A model generated the notes under the pieces. That model did no database searches. It saw only the letters and a program-made list of their open reading frames with translations, and was not told the origin of the DNA. Made by a program: the position numbers and the translations under genes. Shown here in pieces: positions 17,929 through 26,243 of a DNA stretch of 64,000 nucleotides; positions within the stretch are counted from its first letter, which is position 1; the number at the start of each line of letters is the position of its first letter. Origin of the DNA: Natrinema salifodinae (GTDB lineage: Archaea > Halobacteriota > Halobacteria > Halobacteriales > Natrialbaceae). The stretch is taken from the NCBI RefSeq assembly GCF_900110455.1, contig NZ_FOIS01000004.1, forward strand, positions 434,001 through 498,000. The letters are read 5' to 3'.

Positions 17929-19523
17929 GCGGAATCGATCACCTCGCGTTCGAGGGCCTCGCCGCGGTCGACGACCGCCGCGAGGGTGTCCCGGAGGTCC
18001 GAAAGCGTCGTGCGGGGGTTCAGCAGGGTGAACTTCAGGGCGGGCGTACCGTCGACAGTCGTGCGGGCCAGCAGGGCCTCGCCGTCAGCGAAGAGTTCGT
18101 CGCGGATCGCGCGGTTCACGCGGCCGACGACCTCGCCGGACGAGCAATCGGTCCGGTCGGCCCGGTCGGCCCGGTCGGCCGTCCGATCACAGCCGTCCGT
18201 TCGGTCCGGTCGATACCGGAAGACGACCGCGCTCAGTTCCGGCTCGCAGCACAGTTCGAGCGCGGGCTCGGCCCGGATCTCGTCGGCCGCCGCGTCGGCG
18301 AGGTCGCAGACGTACTCGACGCAGTCGGCCAGGCCGGTCCGGCCGAGCGCGTTGAACGTCACGAACGGTTTCAGCGCGTCGAACCGGCGGGTCGTCCGCG
18401 GGGACTTCGAGACGAGGTTCGGCACGCCGGCCGCGTCGTCGCGCTCGGGGTTGAGGTAGGCCGCGTTGCGCTCGAGCAGCCGGTAGCGGTCGCCGTCGCG
18501 CAGGAGGAAGGCGCCGCAGCCGATCGGTTGGTAGAACAGCTTGTGGAAGTCGACGGCGATCGAATCGGCGCGGTCGATCCCCGCGAGCTTCGGGCGGAGC
18601 CGGTCACTGATCGCGCAGGCCCCGCCGTAGGCGGCGTCGACGTGGAGCCACAGGTCGCGCTCGGCCGCTCGATCGGCGAGCGCATCGACGGGGTCGATGC
18701 TGCCGAAGTCCGTCGTGCCGGCGGTGCCGACGATCGCGAACGGGTGACGGCCCTCGGCCGCGAGCCGGTCGAGCGTCTCGTCCAGCGCGGACACGTCCAT
18801 CCGGCGGTCGCCGTCGGTCGGGACCGAGACGACCGCGTCCTCGCCGAGCCCGAGGTGGTGGGCGGCCTGGTCGGCCGTGAAGTGGGCGGCCTCGGAACAG
18901 AGCAGCCGGAGGTCCGCTGCCTCGGGGGGCAGCCCCGCGGCCTGAACGTCGCGGTCGAACCGCCGCTCGCAGTACCAGTCGCGGGCCAGCAGGAGGCCCA
19001 GCAGGTTCGACTCCGTGCCGCCGCCGGTGAAGACGCCGTCGGCGCCGGCCGGGTAGTCGAACAGGTCACAGCAGGCGTCGACGACCCGCTCCTCCAGCAC
19101 CGACGCCGCGGGCGCCTGGTCGAACGAGTCCAGCGACTGGTTCGTCCCGGACAGCACCACCTCGGCGGCCAGGGCCGGGATCGTCGGCGGACAGTGCAGG
19201 TGCGCGACGCAGTCGGGGTCGTGGACCCGGACGGAGTCATCGAGGACCTCGTCGGCGACCGTCTCGAGGACCGCGTCGAGCGACTCGCCCTCGTCGGGGA
19301 CGACGGGGAGGTCGGCCAGGCGCTCGCGCAGCGTCTCGTGATCGGTGCCCGCGTAGGGACCCTCGGCCGTCGCGAACGACTCGACGAGGACCTCCCGCGC
19401 CAGTTCGATCGCGTCCGCGTAGGCGGCGTTCCCCTCGGGGTCGCCCAGAAAGGCGCTCGCGGCGGCCGGCGGCGTCGGCTCGTCGGCGCGAGACCGGCTC
19501 GCCTGGCCGAGTCCGCCGGTCAT
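17925..19523 (-). CDS. ddc: L-2,4-diaminobutyrate decarboxylase (PLP-dependent)
   Basis: A 532-residue group II PLP decarboxylase converting L-2,4-diaminobutyrate into 1,3-diaminopropane, the amine backbone of schizokinen and rhizobactin. The PLP lysine is Lys328 in VDFHKLFYQP, preceded by LWLHVDAAYGGA, and GGTESNLLGLLLARDW marks the cofactor-phosphate region. A 9-base tandem repeat (18150-18181) encodes an Arg-Ala-Asp repeat in a C-terminal loop. The gene overlaps both neighbours by four bases and corresponds to rhbB. Confidence 0.94.
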   Translation of the reverse strand: MTGGLGQASRSRADEPTPPAAASAFLGDPEGNAAYADAIELAREVLVESFATAEGPYAGTDHETLRERLADLPVVPDEGESLDAVLETVADEVLDDSVRVHDPDCVAHLHCPPTIPALAAEVVLSGTNQSLDSFDQAPAASVLEERVVDACCDLFDYPAGADGVFTGGGTESNLLGLLLARDWYCERRFDRDVQAAGLPPEAADLRLLCSEAAHFTADQAAHHLGLGEDAVVSVPTDGDRRMDVSALDETLDRLAAEGRHPFAIVGTAGTTDFGSIDPVDALADRAAERDLWLHVDAAYGGACAISDRLRPKLAGIDRADSIAVDFHKLFYQPIGCGAFLLRDGDRYRLLERNAAYLNPERDDAAGVPNLVSKSPRTTRRFDALKPFVTFNALGRTGLADCVEYVCDLADAAADEIRAEPALELCCEPELSAVVFRYRPDRTDGCDRTADRADRADRTDCSSGEVVGRVNRAIRDELFADGEALLARTTVDGTPALKFTLLNPRTTLSDLRDTLAAVVDRGEALEREVIDSA

Positions 19524-20893
19524 GCCGCGGCCTCCGTCAGGTCACGGTCGGCCGCGACGGCCTCCCGGACGCTCTCGTGGACGATCTCGCCGACCGTATC
19601 GATCCGCGAGGCCGAGATCGTCAGCGGCGGGAGGAACCGGACGACGCTGCCGCGGCGGCCGCCGGTCTCGACGACGAGCCCGCGGTCGAACGCCGCCGCT
19701 TGGACGGCCGACGCGAGGTCGCCGTCGGCGGGGTAGTGACCGAGCGAGTCGGGCACCCCGTCGGGGTCGACGAGTTCCATCCCGAGCATCAGACCGCGCC
19801 CGCGGACGTCGCCGACCGCTTCGAACGTCGCGGCCGTCTCCTCGAGGTGGCCGCGCAGTCGATCGCCCATTTCGGCGGCGTGGGCCTCGAGGTCGTTCTC
19901 GAGGACGTACTCGATGGTCGCGGCGCCGGCGGCCATCCCGAGCTGGTTCCCGCGGAACGTCCCCGCGTGGACGCCTGGCTCCCAGACGTCTAAGGACTCG
20001 TCGTAGACGACGACCGAGAGCGGAAGACCGCCGCCGACGGCCTTCGAGAGGGTCATCACGTCCGGAACGACGTCGGCGTGCTCGACCGCGTACAGTTCGC
20101 CGGTACGGCCGAGTCCGGTCTGGATCTCGTCGACGATCAGCGGGATATCGCGTTCGCGGGTGACGCGGCGCATCTCCCGGAGCCACTCGTCGGGGGCCGG
20201 CACCGCGCCGCCCTCGCCCTGGACGGGTTCGAGGATCATCCCCGCGGGGTCGACGATCCCGCTGTCGGGGTTCGAGAGCGTTCGCTCGACGTACTCGGCG
20301 CTCGTCCGCCAGCAGTCCTCGCCGCCAAGTCCGAACGGGCAACGGTAGGCGTGGGGATAGGGCAGGTGGTGGACGTCGGACATAAGCCCTGGAATTGCCT
20401 CCTTGGGCTCCGTATCGCCCATCAGCCCGAGCGCGCCGTGGGTCATCCCGTGATAGGCGCCCTGAAACGCGAGCATCGACCGGTTATCCGTGGCCGTCTT
20501 GACGAGTTTCAGCGCGGCCTCGACGGCGTCCGTGCCGGCAGGGCTGCAGAACTGGACTTTCGCGGTCTCGGCGAACTCGTCGGGGAGGCTCTCGAGCAGC
20601 CGATCGACGAAGCGCTCCTTGATCGGCGTCGTCAGATCGAGCGTGTGGACGGCCCGATCGCGCTCGAGCAGGTCCTCCATCCGCTCGACGACCGCGGGGT
20701 GGTTGTGCCCGAGCGCGAGCGTTCCCGCCCCCGCGAGACAGTCGACGTACTCGTTGCCGTCGACGTCCTCGAGGATCGCCCCCTCGGCGCGGTCGATCGC
20801 GAGCGGCAGCGACCTGGGATAGGTCCGCGCGTTCGACTCGCGACGCGCCTGCTGGGCGAGGAGAGCCTCGGCCGACGCACCGGCGTCGGTCAC
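19520..20893 (-). CDS. dat: Diaminobutyrate-2-oxoglutarate aminotransferase
   Basis: A 457-residue class III aminotransferase making L-2,4-diaminobutyrate from aspartate-semialdehyde and glutamate, the committed step toward 1,3-diaminopropane. The PLP lysine is Lys284 in TLSKAVGGGLPL; IVDEIQTGLGRTGE and GAYHGMTHGALGLMG are family motifs. Translation starts with GTG at 20893, the best in-frame start after the iron-box promoter. It is the first gene of the operon (rhbA position), and the following gene begins within its stop codon. Confidence 0.94.
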   Translation of the reverse strand: MTDAGASAEALLAQQARRESNARTYPRSLPLAIDRAEGAILEDVDGNEYVDCLAGAGTLALGHNHPAVVERMEDLLERDRAVHTLDLTTPIKERFVDRLLESLPDEFAETAKVQFCSPAGTDAVEAALKLVKTATDNRSMLAFQGAYHGMTHGALGLMGDTEPKEAIPGLMSDVHHLPYPHAYRCPFGLGGEDCWRTSAEYVERTLSNPDSGIVDPAGMILEPVQGEGGAVPAPDEWLREMRRVTRERDIPLIVDEIQTGLGRTGELYAVEHADVVPDVMTLSKAVGGGLPLSVVVYDESLDVWEPGVHAGTFRGNQLGMAAGAATIEYVLENDLEAHAAEMGDRLRGHLEETAATFEAVGDVRGRGLMLGMELVDPDGVPDSLGHYPADGDLASAVQAAAFDRGLVVETGGRRGSVVRFLPPLTISASRIDTVGEIVHESVREAVAADRDLTEAAA

Positions 20894-20964
20894 GGGCGTT
20901 CACCCCCCGTCGGCGATCGATCGATGAACGTATCAGGTAGCGCGTGTCCGTTTGGCATACGGGT

Positions 20965-20980
20965 TTTAGGCCAACCTAAA
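20965..20980. promoter_or_regulatory. Iron-box operator, proximal copy, siderophore operon
   Basis: TTTAGGCCAACCTAAA carries the same half-sites as the boxes at 1518 and 21001. It lies about 75 bases before the dat start and is next to the probable TATA region (minus-strand CATTATTTA). A bound Idr-type regulator here would stop polymerase recruitment. Confidence 0.82.
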
Positions 20981-21000
20981 TAATGAAAAGCGTACCGATT

Positions 21001-21016
21001 TTTAGGTTAACCTAAA
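21001..21016. promoter_or_regulatory. Iron-box operator, distal copy, perfect palindrome
   Basis: TTTAGGTTAACCTAAA is a perfect 16-base palindrome and the best iron box in the window. Its centre is 36 bases from that of the proximal box, so two dimers could bind on nearly the same DNA face. Confidence 0.85.
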
Positions 21017-21455
21017 AGATATAGCGGATATGCTGAGGAGGCCGAATTTTCCACTTAGAGGGGCTAAGAACCCACCAAGCTCGAATCGTCTGCGGCCGCA
21101 TCGACCGGTGATTATCGTGTGCAGCGAGATACAGGTCGTCCCGAGTAGGCGTTCAGAACGCCGGAAGATCGTTCAGAAAAGCGGAAACTCGGCGGTATTG
21201 AGATATGGGTGTCCGATCCTCGACACCGAAGGCACGCCGGAAAACGAGGCGTTTATTTAAAAGTCGATCACCGAGTGAGTCGACTGGGATAGCCTCGAGA
21301 CCGACATCGGAGCGAGCCGCTCGTGACGATACCGCGGGTTCGACGGAAGTGTAACGGTACGAACGCCGAGAACGGGATCGAAACGAAGTGAAAACGGAAA
21401 CGGAGACGGACCGGAAACTGAACGCGATCCCCGGTTCGACGATCGCAGTCGCGGT

Positions 21456-22487
21456 CTATTCGGGCTTCAGACCGCCGTCCTGAACGCGCATGACGGCCTC
21501 GCCGTCGGCCAGGTTCGGCGCGTCGACCAGGCGGACGATCCGCTTGTCGCCCTTGGACTTGCGGAGGTAGATCCGGAAGGTGGACTTGTGGCCGAGGATG
21601 TTGCCACCGATTGGCTGGGTCGGGTCGCCGAAGAACGAGTCGGGGTTCGAGGCGACCTGGTTGGTGACGATGACGGCGGCGTTGTAGAGGTTGCCGACCT
21701 TATCGAGGTCGTGGAGGTGTTTGTTGAGCTTCTGCTGGCGGTCGGCGAGTTCGCCACGGCCGACGTACTCGGCGCGGAAGTGGGCGGTCAGGGAGTCGAC
21801 CGCGAGCAGGCGGACCGGATACTCGGAGTCCTCGTGCTCGCTGGCCAGTTCCTTGGCCTTCTCGGCCAGCAGCATCTGGTGGTTGGAGTTGAACGCCTTC
21901 GCGACGTGAATCTTGTCGAGGATGTCGTTGACGAGTTCCTCCATCGTCTCCTCGTCGCCGGGCTCGCCCTCGATTTCGCGGTCGTCGAGGGTGGCCTCGA
22001 TGGCCTCGTCCGACAGGCCCCGAACCATGTCGTCGATTCGCTCGGGGCGGAAGGTGTCCTCGGAGTCCACGAAGATGGCGCTGCCGTGGAGACCGCCGAC
22101 CTCCTGGGGCAGCTGGACGTTGACGGCCATCTGGTGGGTGACCTGGGACTTGCCGGCCCCGAACTCACCGTAGACTTCGGTGATCGACTGGGTCTCGATC
22201 CCGCCGCCGAGCAGGTCGTCGACCTCGTCGATGTGCCAGCTCAGCTTGCCGATCTTGTTCCGTCGTTCCAGTACCGTGGAGCCGGTCTCGAAGCCGCCGA
22301 CATCGGCGGCGTCGCGGGCGGCGTTGACGATGTCCGCGGCAGTGGACTCGCCGACGTCGGCCGTGTTCGACAGTTCCGACGGGGAGGCGACGGCGAGACT
22401 CTGGAAGGAATCGAAGCCTGCATCGTGGAGTTTGTCTGCGGTCGCCGGTCCGACGCCGGGGAGTTCCTCGAGATCTGCTTCGGGCAT
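21456..22487 (-). CDS. radA: DNA repair and recombination protein RadA
   Basis: A 343-residue archaeal RecA/Rad51 recombinase, catalysing strand exchange on RecA-like filaments. The N-terminal helix-hairpin-helix reads [13 protein letters not shown]; Walker A is GEFGAGKSQ with Lys113; Walker B lies in [10 protein letters not shown]; the later NQVASNPD segment is also typical. The length matches haloarchaeal RadA. The ATG at 22487 is preferred over an upstream in-frame one because a TATA box (22511-22520) sits 29 bases before it, which would place the upstream start inside the promoter. Confidence 0.97.
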   Translation of the reverse strand: MPEADLEELPGVGPATADKLHDAGFDSFQSLAVASPSELSNTADVGESTAADIVNAARDAADVGGFETGSTVLERRNKIGKLSWHIDEVDDLLGGGIETQSITEVYGEFGAGKSQVTHQMAVNVQLPQEVGGLHGSAIFVDSEDTFRPERIDDMVRGLSDEAIEATLDDREIEGEPGDEETMEELVNDILDKIHVAKAFNSNHQMLLAEKAKELASEHEDSEYPVRLLAVDSLTAHFRAEYVGRGELADRQQKLNKHLHDLDKVGNLYNAAVIVTNQVASNPDSFFGDPTQPIGGNILGHKSTFRIYLRKSKGDKRIVRLVDAPNLADGEAVMRVQDGGLKPE

Positions 22488-22510
22488 ACACCCTCGTTGT
22501 GCCGGACCCC

Positions 22511-22520
22511 CCATAAACCC
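22511..22520 (-). promoter_or_regulatory. TATA box of radA
   Basis: Minus-strand GGGTTTATGG is centred about 29 bases before the radA ATG and decides the start codon for a leaderless transcript. Confidence 0.6.
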
Positions 22521-22625
22521 TCGTTTACAGGGGAGTGAAAGTGAAAGTGGCGGACGACGGCGGGACCGATCGAGGAGTCGGCGTCGGGTTTAGAAGGGAA
22601 GGGGTGCGGAGCGCGCCCGATGAGT

Positions 22626-23870
22626 TCAGCGCAGCGGCTCGTCGGCGTCCCACGCGAGACACTGGAGAGTCCCGTCGTCGCTCCCGAGATACAGCCGCTC
22701 GGGGGCGACTGCGGGCGCGCCGCTAATGGCGTCGCCGAGCGCGAAGTGCCACAGCGGCTCGGGGTCCGTCGCGGCGATTCCGTAGAGCGAACCACTCGCG
22801 TCGCCGACACAGAGGACGTCGCCGGCGACGACGGGACACGAGCGGACCGGGCCGTCGAGTTCGACCCCCTTCCGCGAGAACAGCCACCCGCGCAGCTTGC
22901 GCCGTCCGACGGTCGTGTCGGTGACGTGGAGGTAGCCGTCCGCCGCCCCGACGAACGTCGCGTCGGCAGCCGCCAGCACGGTCGGAGCGGTCGTGAATCC
23001 GGCCTGGTTCTCGTAGGTGAACCAGGCCTGGCCGCTCGCGGCGTTCAGCGAGAGCACCGTCCCGTCGGCGGCGACGTAGACACGGCCGTCGGCGACCGTC
23101 GGCCCGCCCTGGATCGTCCCGTCGATCGGGGCCGACCAGGCCTCCGCGCCCGTTTCGGCGTCGAGCGCGCGAACGCTGCCGTAGTCGGTTCCGACGAACA
23201 CCCGTTCCGACGTCCAGTTGTGATCCGCGTCTCGGTCCCGGGCCGAGATGGCTCCGCCGAGACGGGTCGGCTCTCGGTGGCCGTCGATCGGGTTCGGGTC
23301 CGGGTCCGGGTCCGGGCCCGAGCCCGGGGCGTGCTCGTTCCTCCGGTCGAAACTCGACCGATCCCGGTCCCGACCGTCGGCAATCGCCGGACAGCCGACC
23401 ACCGCCGAGTCCGTTTCGTGGGACCATATTTCGGTCCCCGTCTCCGCGTCGAACGCGACCAGGCCCGCCGCGTGCCCGACGTAGAGGCGGCCGTCCGAGA
23501 ACGCGAGGCCGGCGGCAGTGAGGTCGGCCGGGAGGTCGGTCCGCCACTGTCGCTCGCCGGTCGCGGTATCGACCGCGGTAATCGTCCCGTCGTCCGTCCC
23601 GAAGAAGAGCCGATCGCGGAAGACGATCGGGGTCGCATCGGTCGCGGCCGTCGTCTCGAGGACCCACCGTCGATGGCCCGTTTCGCGGTCGAACGCGTAG
23701 CAGTTCCCGCGGCTCGTTCCGACGTAGACGGCGTCGCGATCGAGCACCGGTGACCCCGGCGGCCCGACGAGGTCGGCCGACCAGGCCTCGGTGACGCGAG
23801 CCGGGCCGTCGATATCGCGCCGGAGCCCCGAATTTCGCGAATCGCCCTTGTATTGGTTCCACTCCGTCAC
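22626..23870 (-). CDS. Cytoplasmic PQQ-like beta-propeller repeat protein
   Basis: A 414-residue protein built of PQQ-like blade repeats, each with a pattern such as VYVGTSRGNCYAFDRETGHRRW. About seven to eight blades cover the whole length. There is no signal peptide, lipobox or membrane segment, so it should stay in the cytoplasm, unlike the two propellers at 26244 and 55813. A Pro-Asp/Gly-rich insert near the middle is encoded by a short GGTCCGGGTCCG-type tandem repeat. Such proteins may act as scaffolds; no catalytic function can be inferred. Translation begins with GTG. Confidence 0.85.
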   Translation of the reverse strand: MTEWNQYKGDSRNSGLRRDIDGPARVTEAWSADLVGPPGSPVLDRDAVYVGTSRGNCYAFDRETGHRRWVLETTAATDATPIVFRDRLFFGTDDGTITAVDTATGERQWRTDLPADLTAAGLAFSDGRLYVGHAAGLVAFDAETGTEIWSHETDSAVVGCPAIADGRDRDRSSFDRRNEHAPGSGPDPDPDPNPIDGHREPTRLGGAISARDRDADHNWTSERVFVGTDYGSVRALDAETGAEAWSAPIDGTIQGGPTVADGRVYVAADGTVLSLNAASGQAWFTYENQAGFTTAPTVLAAADATFVGAADGYLHVTDTTVGRRKLRGWLFSRKGVELDGPVRSCPVVAGDVLCVGDASGSLYGIAATDPEPLWHFALGDAISGAPAVAPERLYLGSDDGTLQCLAWDADEPLR

Positions 23871-24311
23871 TGGTCGGGTGTACCGAACGAACCGGTATAA
23901 TGGATGTGGAGCGAGAGTCGGGCGAGACGGCGCCCGCCGAGGCGGCTCCTCTCAGGACGCGCGCCGTTGAGTCGACCGTCTCGACGCCGAAACGCTCGAA
24001 GGGGGAGTCCCAGTCGGACCCGATATCGAAAACGACGAACTCGGCGCTCAATTGGCGAACGTGACAGTTACGACCGAGTCAGGGACTGGCCGATGGAAGG
24101 AAATGCGGCAGGAAAAGGGAACAACTGGTGTATGGCGCAGTTGTGATGATGTGATGATGTGGCGATGATGTGGCCGGTGTGGCTTCCTGCCGCGTACTCT
24201 TCCGTAACCGCCGAGCCGCAATACCAGTGTCCCCAACAATATTTGGTACTCCGTCGATAGGGCGGACGAGCGCGACGCGAAACCCGGGCGACGAGGCCGC
24301 AGTATTCGAAT
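23871..24311. other. Intergenic stretch without a supported gene
   Basis: No coding frame of haloarchaeal character is visible. Around 24145-24172 a few imperfect GATGATGTG copies form a short simple repeat; there are no spacers or longer units. Confidence 0.5.
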
Positions 24312-24917
24312 TCACTCCCAGGGATGGGTTTCGCCTTCGCTGGGCCAGAGCGGGTACCAGTACTCCTTCTCGCGTTCGATCTCGAGTTCACCGTCCAGAG
24401 CGGATTCGAGTTTGAACTCGGTGCTCGAATCACGCTCGCGGCCGGACCGCGGGACGAAGGGGTAGAACCGTCCCCGGCGGAAGGAATAGATCCAGTAGGC
24501 GGGTCCGTCGCGGTCCTCGTAGGCGAAGACGGCGGCGAGCAGACGCGAGCCGTAGTCGTGCTCGATGAACGTGTCCGCGGCGAAGTGGATGCTCGTGATC
24601 AGGTCCTCGGGATCGTCGTCCGCGAGCACGACCCAGTGGTAACCGTGGTCGTCCGATGTAACCGAGAAGTCGGTGCCGGTCTCCTCGCGGCCGGCTGCCA
24701 AGATCCCCTCGACCTCGTCGACGGCGTCGCGGAAGTCGGCGGAGTCGACGCCGGAGAAACAGAGCGCGCCGACGTCTACCGACTCGTAGCCGAGATCGGC
24801 CTCCATCGTGATGTAGGCGGTGCTCATCCCGAACAGGTCGTCGGGGTCGGCGTCGCGTCCGGCGTCGGCCTCGGCGCGGAGTCCGAGCACGGCGCGGAGT
24901 CCGTCCAGTAGTCCCAT
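24312..24917 (-). CDS. pspAB: PspA-associated protein PspAB
   Basis: A 201-residue soluble protein that I recognise as the PspAB family, found with HtpX proteases and the PspA membrane-stress system in haloarchaea and actinobacteria. Features include the N-terminal MGLLDGLRAVLGL, the central CFSGVDSADF and TSDDHGYHWVVL, and a C-terminal YWYPLWPSE segment. It lies 25 bases after htpX on the same strand, so the two are probably cotranscribed. Its biochemical role is not known. The assignment rests on remembered family features and the conserved neighbour. Confidence 0.8.
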   Translation of the reverse strand: MGLLDGLRAVLGLRAEADAGRDADPDDLFGMSTAYITMEADLGYESVDVGALCFSGVDSADFRDAVDEVEGILAAGREETGTDFSVTSDDHGYHWVVLADDDPEDLITSIHFAADTFIEHDYGSRLLAAVFAYEDRDGPAYWIYSFRRGRFYPFVPRSGRERDSSTEFKLESALDGELEIEREKEYWYPLWPSEGETHPWE

Positions 24918-24942
24918 AGGGGGAGAGTCAGCGGGCGATCCC

Positions 24943-25830
24943 TTAGGCTGATTGTATTTCGCGTTCGAGCTGGCGGAGCTGTTCGACGCGGCGCTCGGTC
25001 GAGGGGTGCGTCGAGAAGAGTCGGCCGACGACGCCGGACTTGATCGGGATTATGAAGAAGGCGTTCATCTCGGCCTCCTCGCGCATGTCCTCCTTCGGGA
25101 CCTTATCCATCTGGCCCGAGATCTTCAGTAGCGCGGAAGCGAGCGCGGAGGGGTTCCCGGTGATCGCGGCCGCCCCGCGGTCGGCAGCGAACTCGCGGTA
25201 GCGCGAGAGCGCGCGGATTAGCAGGTAGCTAACGATCCAGACGACCAGCGAGATGAGGATTGCGACGACGATGCCGCCGCCTCCGCCCTGGCGACCGCGA
25301 CCGTGGCCACCGCCGAAGAACGCGCCCCAGCGGACCATCATGAACGCGATGGTCGAGAGGAACGAGGCGATGGTCATCACCATCATGTCGCGGTTCTTGA
25401 CGTGGGAGAGCTCGTGTGCGAGCACCCCGTCGAGTTCGTCCCGATCGAGCGTCCGCATGAGGCCTGTCGTCACGCAGACGGCGGCGTTGCGCTGGTTACG
25501 ACCGGTCGCGAAGGCGTTTGGCACCTGCGAGTCGACGACCGCGACCTTCGGTTTCGGGAGGTCGGCCTGCTGGGAGAGGCGTTCGATCGAGGCGTGGAGT
25601 TGGGGGTATTCGTCGCGCGAGACCGTCTTCGCGCCCATGCTCCGGAGGGTGAGCGTGTCGCTGAAGTAGTACTGCACCAGGGAGAAGCCGCCGAACATGA
25701 GCGCGAAGAGAAACAGACCGCCGCCCACGTACGCGGTGATCACCCCGGCGAAGACGATGTACAGCGCGAACAGCAGGAACATCGTCACGAACATCCGAAG
25801 CCGCAGTCCCCAGTCCGCCTGCCAGTTCAT
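24943..25830 (-). CDS. htpX: Zinc metalloprotease HtpX
   Basis: A 295-residue membrane protease of the M48B family that degrades misfolded membrane proteins. Two hydrophobic helices lie near residues 10-50; the zinc motif HELSH is at 139-143 in LAHELSHVKNRD, followed by two more hydrophobic helices and the third-ligand region RYREFAADRGAA. A Gly-rich loop separates the halves. The start at MNWQADWG fits the family and has an A/T-rich box (minus-strand ACTTATTCC) about 27 bases before it, so the longer open frame upstream was not used. Confidence 0.96.
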   Translation of the reverse strand: MNWQADWGLRLRMFVTMFLLFALYIVFAGVITAYVGGGLFLFALMFGGFSLVQYYFSDTLTLRSMGAKTVSRDEYPQLHASIERLSQQADLPKPKVAVVDSQVPNAFATGRNQRNAAVCVTTGLMRTLDRDELDGVLAHELSHVKNRDMMVMTIASFLSTIAFMMVRWGAFFGGGHGRGRQGGGGGIVVAILISLVVWIVSYLLIRALSRYREFAADRGAAAITGNPSALASALLKISGQMDKVPKEDMREEAEMNAFFIIPIKSGVVGRLFSTHPSTERRVEQLRQLEREIQSA

Positions 25831-26243
25831 GTTTCCGCCTACGGGACGCGACGGAATAAGTATCACCGCCACAACCGTCGTCCGCGACCGACTCGCAGCG
25901 ATCGATCCGGCGGCAGATCGTCAACCCCTTCGTTTCGCATGGAGACCCTGTGACGGAGTGACGTCTGACGTCGAGATCTCGCCGATCGTGTGACGCACGT
26001 CTGACGCGTTCGGCCGCGATATCGTCGCCGTCGACCCCTTCGTTTCGTGTCGACGTGGCGGCGGGTGAAGACGGCGGCTCGCTCCGCCAGGCGGTGGCGA
26101 CGACCGGGCGACGATAGCGCTAGCGGCTCCCAGCCGCCAGGGGACTGTTGTTCTGCGTCGAACGGTTGCAGCGCGTTAATTCGACGGCGGGAACGATCCT
26201 AACGAACCGATAGCTAACGGCGAGTGATGCGAAGGTGACTAGC
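25831..26243. other. Intergenic stretch between divergent genes, with a short direct repeat
   Basis: The region separates htpX from the exported propeller gene. CCCCTTCGTTTCG occurs at about 25925 and again at about 26035. GTGACG and GTCTGACG also recur between them. No gene is supported. Confidence 0.5.

Larger units (their letters stand above)
20894..21455. other. Intergenic region with the siderophore promoter
   Basis: Besides the two iron boxes, the stretch from about 21020 to 21455 is relatively A/T-rich and holds no convincing gene. A 76-codon frame at 21030-21260 on the plus strand is basic and unlike the acidic proteins around it, so I do not call it, though its position just across the iron box leaves a divergent transcript possible. 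Confidence 0.5.

Noticed and set aside
21030-21260. 76-codon frame starting just after the distal iron box
   Set aside because: Its position is tempting, but the product is basic and has no recognisable features; only conservation could rescue it.
24145-24172. GATGATGTG-type repeats considered as a CRISPR or operator array
   Set aside because: Units are short, imperfect and contiguous without spacers; simple slippage explains them. No CRISPR array was seen anywhere in the window.
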